The translations under genes and the position numbers were made by a program. 64,000 nt of DNA from assembly GCA_963732905.1 (NCBI GenBank), contig CAVTBM010000004.1, forward strand, positions 1 to 64,000, in the 5' to 3' direction. The notes below the pieces were generated by a model. That model was given only the letters and a program-made list of their open reading frames with translations, was not told where the DNA came from and ran no database searches. The stretch comes from DASQZK01 sp963732905. GTDB taxonomy: Bacteria; Bacteroidota; Bacteroidia; Bacteroidales; GCA-2748055. Below, piece by piece: positions 1-8,077 of the stretch (positions are counted from its first letter, which is position 1; each line of letters starts with the position of its first letter).

Positions 1-263
1 TCATCGAAATAATCGACACCCACCCTGGCTCCTTTTTGTTCAAACAGAACGCCCGTTTGCAGAAAAGCATTTTTTGAAAAGTGGTAATTGTAGGTTGTGC
101 CCATGGAATAAGTGATCGCCGGTTTAAAATCTTTCAGATACGGGTTCCCGAAAAAGAAAGACAGGGCCGGACCAAATTGGATTGAAATATCACTTTTTGT
201 AAATTGTCCCTTTGCGCTAAAGCAAAGCACAAAAGCAAGAAGGAAAGTAGTTATCATTTTCAT
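1..263 (-). CDS. Outer-membrane beta-barrel family protein, N-terminal part (partial)
   Basis: The reading frame is open from an ATG at 263 to the left edge, so about 87 N-terminal residues are visible and the C-terminus lies outside the window. The start MKMITTFLLAFVLCFSAKGQ is a typical signal peptide, with cleavage likely after AKG or at the following Q. The mature part begins with a phenylalanine-, glycine- and tyrosine-rich stretch (FGPALSFFFGNPY, then TYSMGTTYNYHFSKNAF) that alternates polar and hydrophobic residues, as in the first strands of PorT-like and other outer-membrane beta-barrel proteins of Bacteroidetes. The function within that broad group cannot be told. It lies 96 bases downstream of the broken deacetylase gene on the same strand. 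Confidence 0.6.
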   Translation of the reverse strand, partial: MKMITTFLLAFVLCFSAKGQFTKSDISIQFGPALSFFFGNPYLKDFKPAITYSMGTTYNYHFSKNAFLQTGVLFEQKGARVGVDYFD

Positions 264-359
264 ATTGGCAGAACATCTTTAAAGGTATCCGGCATTCCGG
301 CATCAACTTTTAATTTACCACGAAAAGCAGGCATGGTCTGCCTTCCAAAAAATAAAATA

Positions 360-1016
360 TTATCTGCTTCGGTATTCATCGAGTGAGATAATGTGAATGT
401 CTTTTTCTTCAAATTCATATAACAGAATATCCAGGGCTTCGACTGTGGAATTGCTTAAATGAAACAGAATAACCGGTATCCGGGATTTCGAAAATAAGTT
501 ATGATGAAAATAATCAATGACTTCCTGTGTACTGACACTATTGTCCCACTCTTCGGCGCTTAAATCCCACATAACCACTTCATAACCATTACTTAGCAGG
601 GTGAGCTTCTGCTTTGATGTTAATTCACTGAATGGCGGTCTGAAATAGTGTTTATTGCCGGGTTGCAGGCTGTCGATCAGAAGTTGTGTCCGCAGGATCT
701 CCGGTTTATAAATCCGGGCCAAACTGGAATTACCAACGTTTATATGGGTGTATGTGTGATTGCCCATAGATTGCTCTTTTGCAATGCGGTATGCCAGATC
801 GGGGTATTCCCTTAACGATTATCCTATGCAGAAAAAGGTCGCTCTGGCATGATGCTTTTTTAAAATATCGAGTATTTTCCCCGTATTTTCAGGAAAATTC
901 GGAGCATCGTCAAACGTTAATACAACCTCTTTAACCGGGAAGTTTTCATCTTTGGAACAACTTATCAGCACCAAAAAAACGAACAGAAAATATTGCCAAT
1001 ATTTAGATTGGTTCAT
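360..1016 (-). pseudogene. Polysaccharide deacetylase (NodB/CE4 fold) lipoprotein interrupted by one in-frame TAA
   Basis: One frame codes for 217 residues except for a single TAA at 819-821 (codon 66). Residues on both sides belong to one NodB domain. The first part has a lipoprotein signal ending LVLISC and motif 1 (LTFDDAP). After the stop come SLREYPDLAYRIAKEQSMGN, motif 2 (NHTYTH), motif 3 (RPPFSE), motif 4 (MWDLSAEEW) and motif 5 (VILFHLSNS). All metal-binding and catalytic positions expected of CE4 deacetylases (Asp-Asp, the two His, the late His) are kept and no frameshift is present. The stop falls just after CIG, where relatives often carry Gln or another polar residue, so a CAA-to-TAA change is likely. 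Either the gene was lost very recently, or the base is a sequencing error, or there is readthrough. An intact but distant CE4 gene is at 53561-54394. Confidence 0.8.
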
Positions 1017-1213
1017 GTAACCGATATTTTAACTTTTAAACCTATATCCCGTATCCACTTGAACTGGTTATTAAGCATTGGAGTCAGCCTTTCGCCAGCC
1101 GTTTCCGTTGCCTCAGCCCGACAGTGTGTGTTACAATCGTACACCCTGATCACTTGTAACAGAAGCCAGTTTACAGATCCAATAACCCATTTTACATAAC
1201 TCCCTAACTTTTT

Positions 1214-1353
1214 CTCTGCTCTCTACTTTCTAATCTCTATCTTTCCTCTACTCTTTATTATCTACTCTCTACTCTCTACTCTCTACTCTCTAATCTCTAA
1301 TCTCTAATCTCTAATATCTACTTTAATCTCTAATCTCTAATCTCTACTCTCTA
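1214..1353. repeat. CT-rich heptamer repeat (CTCTACT / CTCTAAT units)
   Basis: About 140 bases consist of imperfect tandem 7-mers, first mainly CTCTACT and then mainly CTCTAAT, with a few degenerate units at the left. The last unit supplies the TAG stop of the neighbouring minus-strand gene (1351-1353). The rest of the 1017-1350 gap holds no gene I can support. Such TAGAGATTAGAG-type arrays could arise by replication slippage; no function is apparent. Confidence 0.85.
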
Positions 1354-1932
1354 ACTCCCCCCTAACCCCTTACCATTGAGAATCTGCACCACACATTTTT
1401 CTACCCTGGACTCCCGAGTTTTGGACTGTTTGGGTTGAGAAAAATAATAAATGTAAGCTTTTTGACGTCCAGGCGTAAGAGCATCGAAAGCGGTTTTCAG
1501 GGCAGGCATTTCATCCAGTTTCTTTTGAAATTCTTCAGGAAATACAAGATCCGTATTCTTTTTAAAATTTACTTTCAAACCGGCCTTTTCCACTTCAATG
1601 GCTTCATAAATATAGGTTTTCAGGACAGGTTCCATCCCAACGATTTCCTGTACATTGGTGAACCGGACCTGGCGGGCCGCCTGCACATTCTCCGTTTGTT
1701 GGATGAGAATACCGTTGGCATCATTTAACAAGACGCCTTTGACAAACAGAATCGCACAGTATTCTTTAAATCCATGGATTAAAACTATGTTGCTTTTCTG
1801 AAACGTGTAACAGGGTACACCCCATTTCAATTCTTCAGTCAGCCCGCAGTCAAGAATGATCATTCTCAGTTTCTCAAATTCCTGATGCCACTTTTCTGTT
1901 CTGTTTAAAAATTGATCAACCTTTGGATTCAT
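1351..1932 (-). CDS. YdeI/DUF1801-type cytosolic protein
   Basis: A 193-residue soluble protein without signal peptide. The N-terminal half (WHQEFEKLRMIILDCGLTEELKWGVPCYTFQKSNIVLIHGFKEY, seen as consecutive blocks) has the DUF1801 pattern: a helical start, the K-W-G-x-P-x-Y turn, then a strand-rich region. The C-terminal third (VFPEEFQKKLDEMPALKTAFDALTPGRQKAYIYYFSQPKQSKTRESRVEKC, in blocks) is the YdeI/OmpD-associated tail, with the typical PGRQ and K..TRxxRVEK features. In Gram-positive bacteria YdeI-type proteins have been linked to resistance to cationic peptides, but the biochemical role is not established. The last residues (GKGLGGS) are read from sequence adjoining the CT-rich repeat, so the natural end may have been altered. 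It has its own promoter-like sequence upstream. Confidence 0.8.
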   Translation of the reverse strand: MNPKVDQFLNRTEKWHQEFEKLRMIILDCGLTEELKWGVPCYTFQKSNIVLIHGFKEYCAILFVKGVLLNDANGILIQQTENVQAARQVRFTNVQEIVGMEPVLKTYIYEAIEVEKAGLKVNFKKNTDLVFPEEFQKKLDEMPALKTAFDALTPGRQKAYIYYFSQPKQSKTRESRVEKCVVQILNGKGLGGS

Positions 1933-1948
1933 TTAATTCATTTATTGA

Positions 1949-1980
1949 TAAATATACAAAACCCACTTTTCACATTCAAT
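1949..1980 (-). promoter_or_regulatory. Predicted Bacteroidetes-type promoter of the YdeI-like gene
   Basis: Read on the minus strand, ATTG at 1980-1977 is followed after exactly 20 bases by TATATTTA at 1956-1949, against the Bacteroidetes consensus TTTG - about 19 bases - TAnnTTTG. The ATG is at 1932, which would give a short leader of roughly ten bases. This is a pattern match only, with one mismatch in each box. Confidence 0.4.
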
Positions 1981-2032
1981 GATCCTGGAGAACGTATCGA
2001 TAAATATGTATCGATCCGCTGTAACGATTTTT

Positions 2033-2413
2033 CTATTTTATAACTGGTGAAAAAGGTTTAAGCACAAACCTGCCGTAGGCAACAAAGGCGCTTATGGCAG
2101 CCACGACTAGCCAATACATTACATGATTGTAATCCGGGTTAATGGAAAAAATATCCACTCCGCAAAAGAGCAGCATCTCTGCAACTATGAAGGTTGCTGC
2201 AACCGGTGCCAGGATTCCAAGGCGCCTGATAATTGCCGGAAGGATCAGTCCCAGGCTGCAAAGCAGCTCAATAACGGCCATCGCCAGCCAGACAACATGA
2301 GGGATTGCATTCAGGGATGGCACGGTCTGTGCCGGATTGGAAAACTTCCATACCGCACCCACGATGGTATGCAGGGCGAGTAGGATTTGAAGAACCCATA
2401 ATAGAACATTCAT
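2033..2413 (-). CDS. DoxX-like integral membrane protein
   Basis: A 126-residue protein with four predicted membrane helices: residues about 1-22, 43-65, 68-92 and 98-120. The pattern fits DoxX-like proteins: a first helix ending in GAVWKFSNP, a second hydrophobic block ELLCSLGLILPAI, and a short basic link RRLG before the third. DoxX relatives are small four-helix inner-membrane proteins of varied and mostly unproven redox or stress roles. It is the last gene of the ArsR - SRPBCC - DoxX cluster, 113 bases beyond the SRPBCC gene, and is probably co-transcribed from the promoter upstream of the ArsR gene. No cysteines or other catalytic residues stand out. Confidence 0.8.
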   Translation of the reverse strand: MNVLLWVLQILLALHTIVGAVWKFSNPAQTVPSLNAIPHVVWLAMAVIELLCSLGLILPAIIRRLGILAPVAATFIVAEMLLFCGVDIFSINPDYNHVMYWLVVAAISAFVAYGRFVLKPFSPVIK

Positions 2414-2526
2414 GACTTACCTCCTTATGATGTTTAATTTAACGAACATTCTGTCTTTATTTCTTTCATTTTCCCCCACTGATCCGGATAATTCATTAAC
2501 CTCTAAACCCGAACCATCCTGATCTT

Positions 2527-2994
2527 TTATTTTAATTTGCCAACGATTGTTTCCAACCGGTCGTGTGCCATATTTATGCCCCGGGCAAAGGGCATCTGCA
2601 GCAACTGGTCCCTGTCAGCGACGGATCTGAATACGATATGCATATTGAGTTTGCTGGTGTCGTCTGTAAGTCCCTCAAAATCAAGGAATTCAAGTTGAAC
2701 GGGAAAAGGCGCATTCTCCATTTCAAATGTGCGTGTGATTTTCCGGTTGGGACTAAACTCATGGATTACCCCGTTGGCCTGAAATACCACGTTCCCCTGG
2801 GGGTCAGTTGTTTGAAACTGGTAACCGCCATGGTTTTTATTTTCAAGTTTCAGCACTTTCGTTCCCATCCATTGCTCAACAATACCGGGCTCTGTATACG
2901 CCTTAAAAAGTAATTCCACAGGCAAATCAAATTCCCGGGTTATCAGCAATTCCTGTTTGCCGGCTTCGGCATTGATTTTTGTCTTCTGTTCCAT
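2527..2994 (-). CDS. SRPBCC / AHSA1-like (START-fold) protein
   Basis: A 155-residue soluble protein that matches the AHSA1 (activator of Hsp90 ATPase 1-like) branch of the SRPBCC superfamily. It starts with ITREFDLPVELLFKAYTEP and the G-x-x-x-QWMG turn, continues with strand-rich TTDPQGNVVFQANGVIHEFSPNR blocks, and ends with an amphipathic helix (INMAHDRLETIVGKLK). The fold makes a hydrophobic ligand cavity; the ligand of these small stand-alone members is generally unknown. The start lies one base beyond the stop of the ArsR gene (2996), so the two are almost certainly translated from one message. An ArsR regulator followed by an AHSA1-like gene and often a DoxX gene is a recurrent arrangement in bacteria. 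Confidence 0.88.
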   Translation of the reverse strand: MEQKTKINAEAGKQELLITREFDLPVELLFKAYTEPGIVEQWMGTKVLKLENKNHGGYQFQTTDPQGNVVFQANGVIHEFSPNRKITRTFEMENAPFPVQLEFLDFEGLTDDTSKLNMHIVFRSVADRDQLLQMPFARGINMAHDRLETIVGKLK

Positions 2995-2995
2995 C

Positions 2996-3340
2996 TTATT
3001 CTGATTTTTTTTCCTGATGATTATCGTGATTGTATTGCTTCATGATGGTTTCCAATTTATTAAACCTGTCTTCCCACAGTTTGCGGAAGGGTTCAATAAA
3101 TTCTGCTATTTCTTTTATCTTTTGCGGATTCAGGTGATAGTAAATTTCTCTTCCGTTTTGCTCCTTCTCAAGCAATTCGCACTCGGTGAGTATTTGCAGG
3201 TGCTTTGATACCGTCGGTCTTGCGGTGTCAAAGTTTGAGGCTATTGCCCCTGCTGTCATGGTTTGCGTGGCTGCCAACAGAAGTATGGCCCTCCTCGTCG
3301 GGTCTGCAATGGCTTGAAATACGTCTCGTCTTAAATTCAT
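2996..3340 (-). CDS. ArsR-family winged-helix transcriptional regulator
   Basis: A 114-residue winged-helix protein. It shows the ArsR start (DVFQAIADPTRRAILLLAA), the recognition region (AGAIASNFDTARPTVSKHLQ, helix-turn-helix about residues 32-52), and the wing (LLEKEQNGREIYYHLNP). The C-terminal tail is helical and charged. The metal-binding cysteine motif of classical ArsR/SmtB sensors (ELCVCDL) is absent, so this is a non-metal member of the kind that usually controls adjacent SRPBCC genes. It is the first gene of the operon. Two copies of one palindrome lie directly upstream, one inside the promoter and one abutting the start codon, which points to self-repression. The signal it senses cannot be read from the sequence. 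Confidence 0.92.
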   Translation of the reverse strand: MNLRRDVFQAIADPTRRAILLLAATQTMTAGAIASNFDTARPTVSKHLQILTECELLEKEQNGREIYYHLNPQKIKEIAEFIEPFRKLWEDRFNKLETIMKQYNHDNHQEKKSE

Positions 3341-3343
3341 TAT

Positions 3344-3390
3344 GTAGCTATTTGACTACAAATATAAGTGTAGTTATTTAACTACGCAAG
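3344..3390 (-). promoter_or_regulatory. Promoter and twin operators of the ArsR operon
   Basis: On the minus strand, CTTG (3390-3387), then exactly 20 bases, then TATATTTG (3366-3359) match the Bacteroidetes promoter (TTTG - about 19 - TAnnTTTG) with one mismatch. A perfect palindrome, GTAGTTATTTAACTAC, occupies 3370-3385, inside the spacer between the two boxes. A second, nearly identical copy, GTAGCTATTTGACTAC, occupies 3344-3359, touching the end of the -7 box, covering the likely transcription start, and stopping four bases before the ATG. The copies are 26 bases apart, start to start. This is the layout expected of a repressor that blocks its own promoter; the ArsR protein is the obvious ligand. 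Confidence 0.72.
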
Positions 3391-3877
3391 TTTTTTGTGA
3401 TTTTTTTTCGGGTTTTTTGCGTTTCTCCGGCCGCTGTCAATCGCCCGGTGTGAATCTTCCTCAGATCCACCAGGTGCCTGCATGACTCCATCTAAAGAAA
3501 TAAATGATAAACGATTATTTTTCTCATGTGCATGAAGTCAGTGATTATAGTGTTGACTCCGCAATTTTATGTTTGTTAATCAGTTCGGTTTGCAGTTTCC
3601 CGTCTATTTTTTTCTGCTTATTTCTTTCAGTTACTTCCAGGCTAGTAGGTTGCTCAAGCATGACGCATAGCGGTGTGTGTGTGAGTAGTGGTAATCTGAG
3701 CACTATCAAATTACGCATAATTTGTTGCGGGGAGAAGTAAATACAATACAAAGCGCGCCATTACTTACACACGACATTTGAACTGGCGATATTGTATATC
3801 ATCCTTTGTTTTAGGCAAATTTAAAAACACAGTGAATTTATAGAAGTACTTTTTTAATCAAGTTAAAAGTTTAATGA
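3391..3877. other. AT-rich gap without a supportable gene
   Basis: No gene could be supported in these 487 bases. A 68-codon minus-strand frame at 3545-3751 has a plausible charged C-terminal half but no recognisable domain, no relatives that I know, and no clear start signal. The stretch separates the ArsR operon from the decayed ATPase gene and may be scar sequence. Confidence 0.5.
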
Positions 3878-6389
3878 TTAAAAGTAGGTAACACTAAAAA
3901 GGCCTGCCAGGGAACAAATTATTATTTCTATTATACTTATTTTTAAAAACTGGAACAGGTACAGTAAGAAAGGAATATTGAGGATGAGAATCAGAAACAG
4001 AATGGCTCCGCCAACAATCCATTTAACAGCTTTGTTAGGAGTAACGAGAATTTTAAAGATATTAGAGGTACATGAACGATTTGAAAAAATTACAGCGATG
4101 TTTGAGATTATCAAGGTAATAAAGGTAAATGTACTGACAGCTTTTTCGGTGTGTAACATTTTATTACCAATAAAATAAACGAGAAGACAAATAATTAAGA
4201 TTCTCAGACCTTGCACACAACTTAATACTATTTTTTTTGCACTAAAAAAGGGTTCGTCAATTTTTTTTGGCGGTCGCGACATGACATTCATTTCTTCCTT
4301 TTCGGCTTCAAAAATGACTGAACAAGCCGGGTCGATTATCAGTTCAAGAAATACAATATGCACAGGCCAAAGAATTAAAGGCATATCGGCAAATAAAACT
4401 GGTATCAAAGATAATCCTGCAATTGGGACATGAATGGCAAAGATATACCCTAAGGCTTTCTGTAGATTATCAAAAATTTTACGGCCCATCTTTACGGCTC
4501 CAACAATAGAGGCAAAATTATCATCCATCAACACTAGCGAGGAGGACTCCCTTGCCACATCAGTTCCTTTTTCTCCCATAGCGATTCCGATGTTTGCCGT
4601 TTTCAGCGCCGGAGCATCATTTACTCCATCGCCTGTCATAGCCACTATTTCATTGTTTTTCTTTAATGCATTGACAATTTTTAGTTTTTGTTCCGGAATA
4701 ACTCTGGCAAAGACATTCACATCGTTTATCCTGTTGCAAAGTTCCTCTTCAATCATTTCCTGCAATTCATTACCTGCAATACATAATTCGGGTGTTCCAA
4801 CCGAATCTCTTATGCGATATTCATGGCTGTCAGCGAATAATCTCCTGTAATCATTATTACCCTGATACCGGCTTTGTAGCATTCTGCAACTGCATCAGGT
4901 ATGTTTTCCCTGATAGGGTCTGACAGCCCGATTAATCCTATAAACTCAAAATTGAAATCATGCTGTGTTTTTGGCAGACTACAGGTCTCTATTATTGCTT
5001 TAGCAACACTTAGCACCCTTAATCCAGCTGAAGCCATTTCAGTAACAGCCTTTTCATATTTGCCTTTCATGTTAATATCAAGATGGCAAAGGTCAAATAT
5101 TGCTTCAGGTGCCCCTTTGGCCGCAATTATTTTGCCTTTTGAACCAGTACGATTATACACTATCGACATCGCGAACATTTCGTTTGTAAAAGAGAATTAC
5201 TTTTCCATTAACCAATCGGCGTGAATATGCTCTGAATTTTGAAGGAACTTTTCTCCCACATTGACAATGGCTTTCTCCATAGGGTCAAAAGGATTAACCT
5301 GACTTGATAAAATTCAGTACTCGATTATCTCATGAAATGGTTCTGGAAATTCTGTATTAGCAGAATCACTATAAAAAGGCTTAACGTTGTGGAATCAATG
5401 ATGTAGCAGCCGTTCCATTCTGTGCCAGGGTTCAGTTTTATCCGTACACATTACATTGCCGATCAAGTGTTTCAATGACATATGGCTTTCGGGTCAATAC
5501 ACTATTTTTAGACATACGCCATTCACCTAGTGCAAGAAATACCTTAATGAACTACGACGAATATGCTTCCAGAAAGTACTGCGTTTGACAATGTAATGTC
5601 TGCAAAAATCCGTTCAGCAAATCACCTCTGGTTAAAGTATAAACAACAACAACCAGTACACAAAGCGCAATTCCAATAATTGCCAAACGCCTTACCAGAA
5701 TGCCCATCTCCCTTTTTAACTTTGTAGGCTCTTCCTTTACCGATTCCAATGCTTTCCAATCTTCCCAATTTCGGTGTTTAGTACTGTTGCTACAATTTTT
5801 ACAACGCCATTTCCCTGAACAATCATTGAACCTGAATAAACGTAAGGAATATCATCGCCACCAGGACTAAAATCCAAATCACCTTCCTTTCCTTCCTTTT
5901 CCTGACAGGAACAGATTCTCCGGTTAGCAGCGATTCATCAGCGATAAGGTTAATGCACGACAAAACGAGTGCATCGGCGGGAACTCTGTCGCCCTCTTGC
6001 AATACTACAATATCATCTGTTACTACTTCTTTGCCGGGTATCCTTTTTTCAATTTCATTTCTGATAACTAATGCTCTTGGGCTGGCAAGGTCTTTCAATG
6101 CATCCAGGGCTTTTTCTGTTTTTTTCTCCTGGTAAAATTCTATACTCATAATTACAAAAACAAAACCCAAAAGCATTAAACCTTCTCGTACATTTCCAAG
6201 CAAAAGATATAGTGTGCCGCAAGCAACCAATAAAAGGAACATCGGTTCTTTTACCACGCCAAATATTATGTGCCATATGCCTTTTGGCTTCGAAGACGGA
6301 AGTTCGTTAAAGCCTTCTTTTTCAAGCTTCTGTTTGACTTTCTCTTCTGACAAACCGCTAAATTCTTCTGCCTTAAATATTTTTTCCAA
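3878..6389 (-). pseudogene. Cation-translocating P-type ATPase (PMCA/SERCA-like), multiply broken
   Basis: Pieces of one P-type ATPase lie in order on the minus strand. The piece from 6389 has the N-terminal cytoplasmic region, the first membrane pair and the actuator loop with LTGES. The frame then shifts near 5885, and the text GGDDIPYVYSGSMIVQGNGV leads into the next membrane pair (5749-5552). The phosphorylation site is ruined: CTDKT (near 5440) is followed by a frame change where a G seems lost, so the G-T-L-T of DKTGTLT is read as EPWH. An in-frame TGA (after FHEIIEY) and a TAA (after DWLMEK) follow, then the nucleotide-binding part from 5178. Another shift near 4820 precedes TGDGVNDAP and the C-terminal membrane helices, which end at 3878. 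With at least four frame changes and two stops, no working pump can be made. The type resembles bacterial Ca2+-pumping members, but the ion is not certain. Confidence 0.88.
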
Positions 6390-6496
6390 AGTATTCGTTA
6401 TTAGTTTGATGTTGTGTTCAAGGATATATAATTAATCCAGTTGAAAGTATGATAAGAAAAAAATAAATCTATAATCGTAAGTCCGTCATCACGCAA

Positions 6497-6922
6497 TTAA
6501 TAATTAACACACCAAACTGAATAATCATCCAGTAGTTGATAATTCCTGGTTTTAATATCTATAGCCTTTAAATCCGCAAGAGGTATTTGAAAATTCTTTT
6601 TGTCGGATTTACGAGTTACATTTGCTATTAATCCGAAATGCCCATTATATTCATTATCAATTGAATTCAAAACGTAAATATCAGTATAAGATGGCCTGGT
6701 CTTCTTTAATATCTCATATTCCCTTTTACTTCCCGGGCCAAAAATATAAAACTCTTCCCAGTTAAAATCTTCAATGCCAGTTAATTAAATTGGAAAATCA
6801 AGATTGATATCAAGAAATCCTTTATAAATTAAGAGGGTTTCTGAATTTTTTGAAAAATCCTTAATCCCTTTTGGAAAGACCTTTTCAATCCTTCTTTCTT
6901 GTTTTTTAATATCCTTATCCAT
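6497..6922 (-). pseudogene. Small cytosolic protein (annotated in relatives as calcium-binding), one in-frame TAA
   Basis: One frame runs from an ATG at 6922 to a TAA at 6497, about 140 residues, and is broken only by a TAA at 6785-6787 (codon 46). It reads MDKDIKKQERRIEKVFPKGI at the start, then the stop after NLDFPI, then LTGIEDFNWEEFYIFGPG, KREYEILKKTRPSYTDIY, and ends LLDDYSVWCVNY. From memory, similar short proteins in Bacteroidetes carry the label calcium-binding protein, but no EF-hand is visible and I would not rely on that function. The downstream half keeps a coherent acidic/aromatic composition, so the stop is recent or an error. The gene lies just upstream of the decayed ATPase in the same AT-rich stretch. 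The flanking start region carries the perfect palindrome GTATATTAATATAC at 6931-6944. Confidence 0.6.
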
Positions 6923-7414
6923 GCTGCGATGTATATTAATATACCACATAGTCTAGTTACCCCTGGGGAAATTTTTGTTACCCATATTGCTGGCAAACTG
7001 CCCACTCATGAGGGCCTCGCTGTTCACCCCAAGGTTCTCACAAACTGTCCCATACTGTAAGTCAGGAGAAACCCAGATACTTATCGGGGTGACAGTTTAT
7101 ATCCTTCGGTAATGAGCTCCGCTACGCTACGGTTCCCCTCATACGTCTCTTCTAATCTATACTGCAAAATAAGCTCTTTCTCTTTCAATTTTGCAAAATG
7201 CAGAAAAAATTAGCCAATCCCTTCGCTCCTTCTACCTTTCGATAGCTATCATCACTAATACGAATTAGTCCACAACCGCAGTTTCATACGAATATCGCAT
7301 GTCTGCCTCCTGAAACCATTTTGCAGGGCAACAGCGACTTCTCTTGTTTCATATAAATGCACGAATTACATTTCCCTCAAAGCAGAACATGCGCTGCTGG
7401 TTCTTTTTGTGCTA
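6923..7414. other. Gap with a palindrome near its left end; no gene seen
   Basis: Apart from the 14-base palindrome GTATATTAATATAC at 6931-6944, nine bases from the start codon of the adjoining broken gene, nothing could be identified in these 492 bases. The composition changes to more GC in 6960-7150 and then back to AT-rich, which suggests patchwork or scar DNA, but no transposase fragment or terminal repeat could be shown. Confidence 0.5.
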
Positions 7415-8077
7415 TTAGTTTTCTTTTTCAAACTCCTCTATTTCCCTGTAGAATTCAATGGCCTTTTCAACGTACTTTCCTCCCGAACCTGCTATTAAAT
7501 TTCTAAACCATTTTTTATTTAAGCTTTCGGGTTTATGGATTTTATACAACCAAATGGAAAAGTAAATAAAGCTACCTGTTAGCAATATTTGAAAGATAAT
7601 GTAGGATAATCCTACGTCTTGTGGAAACCATGCGTCGCTCAAAAAAAATGTTGTGAAAAAGGGGAATTGCAAACACATAATTTTGGAGTGGTCAATTATG
7701 GAAAGTTGAAGTTTTGATAATTGTTTCTGAATTTCCATCACGCTACCATCGTAATTTAGATTTTTTGTCCAAACAAGATGTTTAATATAGTCCGCAAACC
7801 CTTTTATGTTTATCAAAGCAATTGCCAAAACGGAAACAATAAAATAATTATTTGCGGAAGAATAATTAGAAATAGCATAAAACAAGGCATATCCCAATAT
7901 GAGAAGATAAAATATAAAAGCTACTATTCCTGCTGTGGTTAATCGAACTAAGCCTTTTAAAGAGGATTCAGCCTTTCGTCCAATGGTCTCTTTTAACAAT
8001 ATCTTGTTAATCGTCAATGTCTTTTCTATTTTGGCATTTTGTTCTTTCCAAATATTGATAAATTCTATATTTTTCAT
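7415..8077 (-). CDS. Membrane protein paired with an ECF sigma factor (putative anti-sigma)
   Basis: A 220-residue protein with an N-terminal soluble segment (about residues 1-45), two close membrane helices (about 48-70 and 76-96), a polar central part, and two further helices (about 137-180), ending in a charged tail (EFYREIEEFEKEN). Its ATG overlaps the stop of the sigma-factor gene by four bases (8074-8077), so the two are translationally coupled. The second sigma/membrane pair in this window (24424-25489) has the same size, order, overlap and N-terminal pattern (I-W-x-x-Q-N). Such partners often act as anti-sigma factors, but no zinc-binding ZAS motif is present and the role is inferred from position only. 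The gene is AT-rich like its surroundings. Confidence 0.7.
   Translation of the reverse strand: MKNIEFINIWKEQNAKIEKTLTINKILLKETIGRKAESSLKGLVRLTTAGIVAFIFYLLILGYALFYAISNYSSANNYFIVSVLAIALINIKGFADYIKHLVWTKNLNYDGSVMEIQKQLSKLQLSIIDHSKIMCLQFPFFTTFFLSDAWFPQDVGLSYIIFQILLTGSFIYFSIWLYKIHKPESLNKKWFRNLIAGSGGKYVEKAIEFYREIEEFEKEN

Noticed and set aside
3545..3751. Small minus-strand gene of 68 residues
   Set aside because: No recognisable domain, start signal or conserved neighbour; the stretch is likely scar DNA.
360..6922. Possible reassignment of TAA to a sense codon, because two genes have a lone in-frame TAA
   Set aside because: Many genes in the window end with ordinary TAA stops, and a third gene nearby has TGA and frameshifts as well, so local decay or errors explain it better.
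6923..7414. Insertion-sequence remnant
   Set aside because: No transposase fragment, terminal inverted repeat or target-site duplication could be found.
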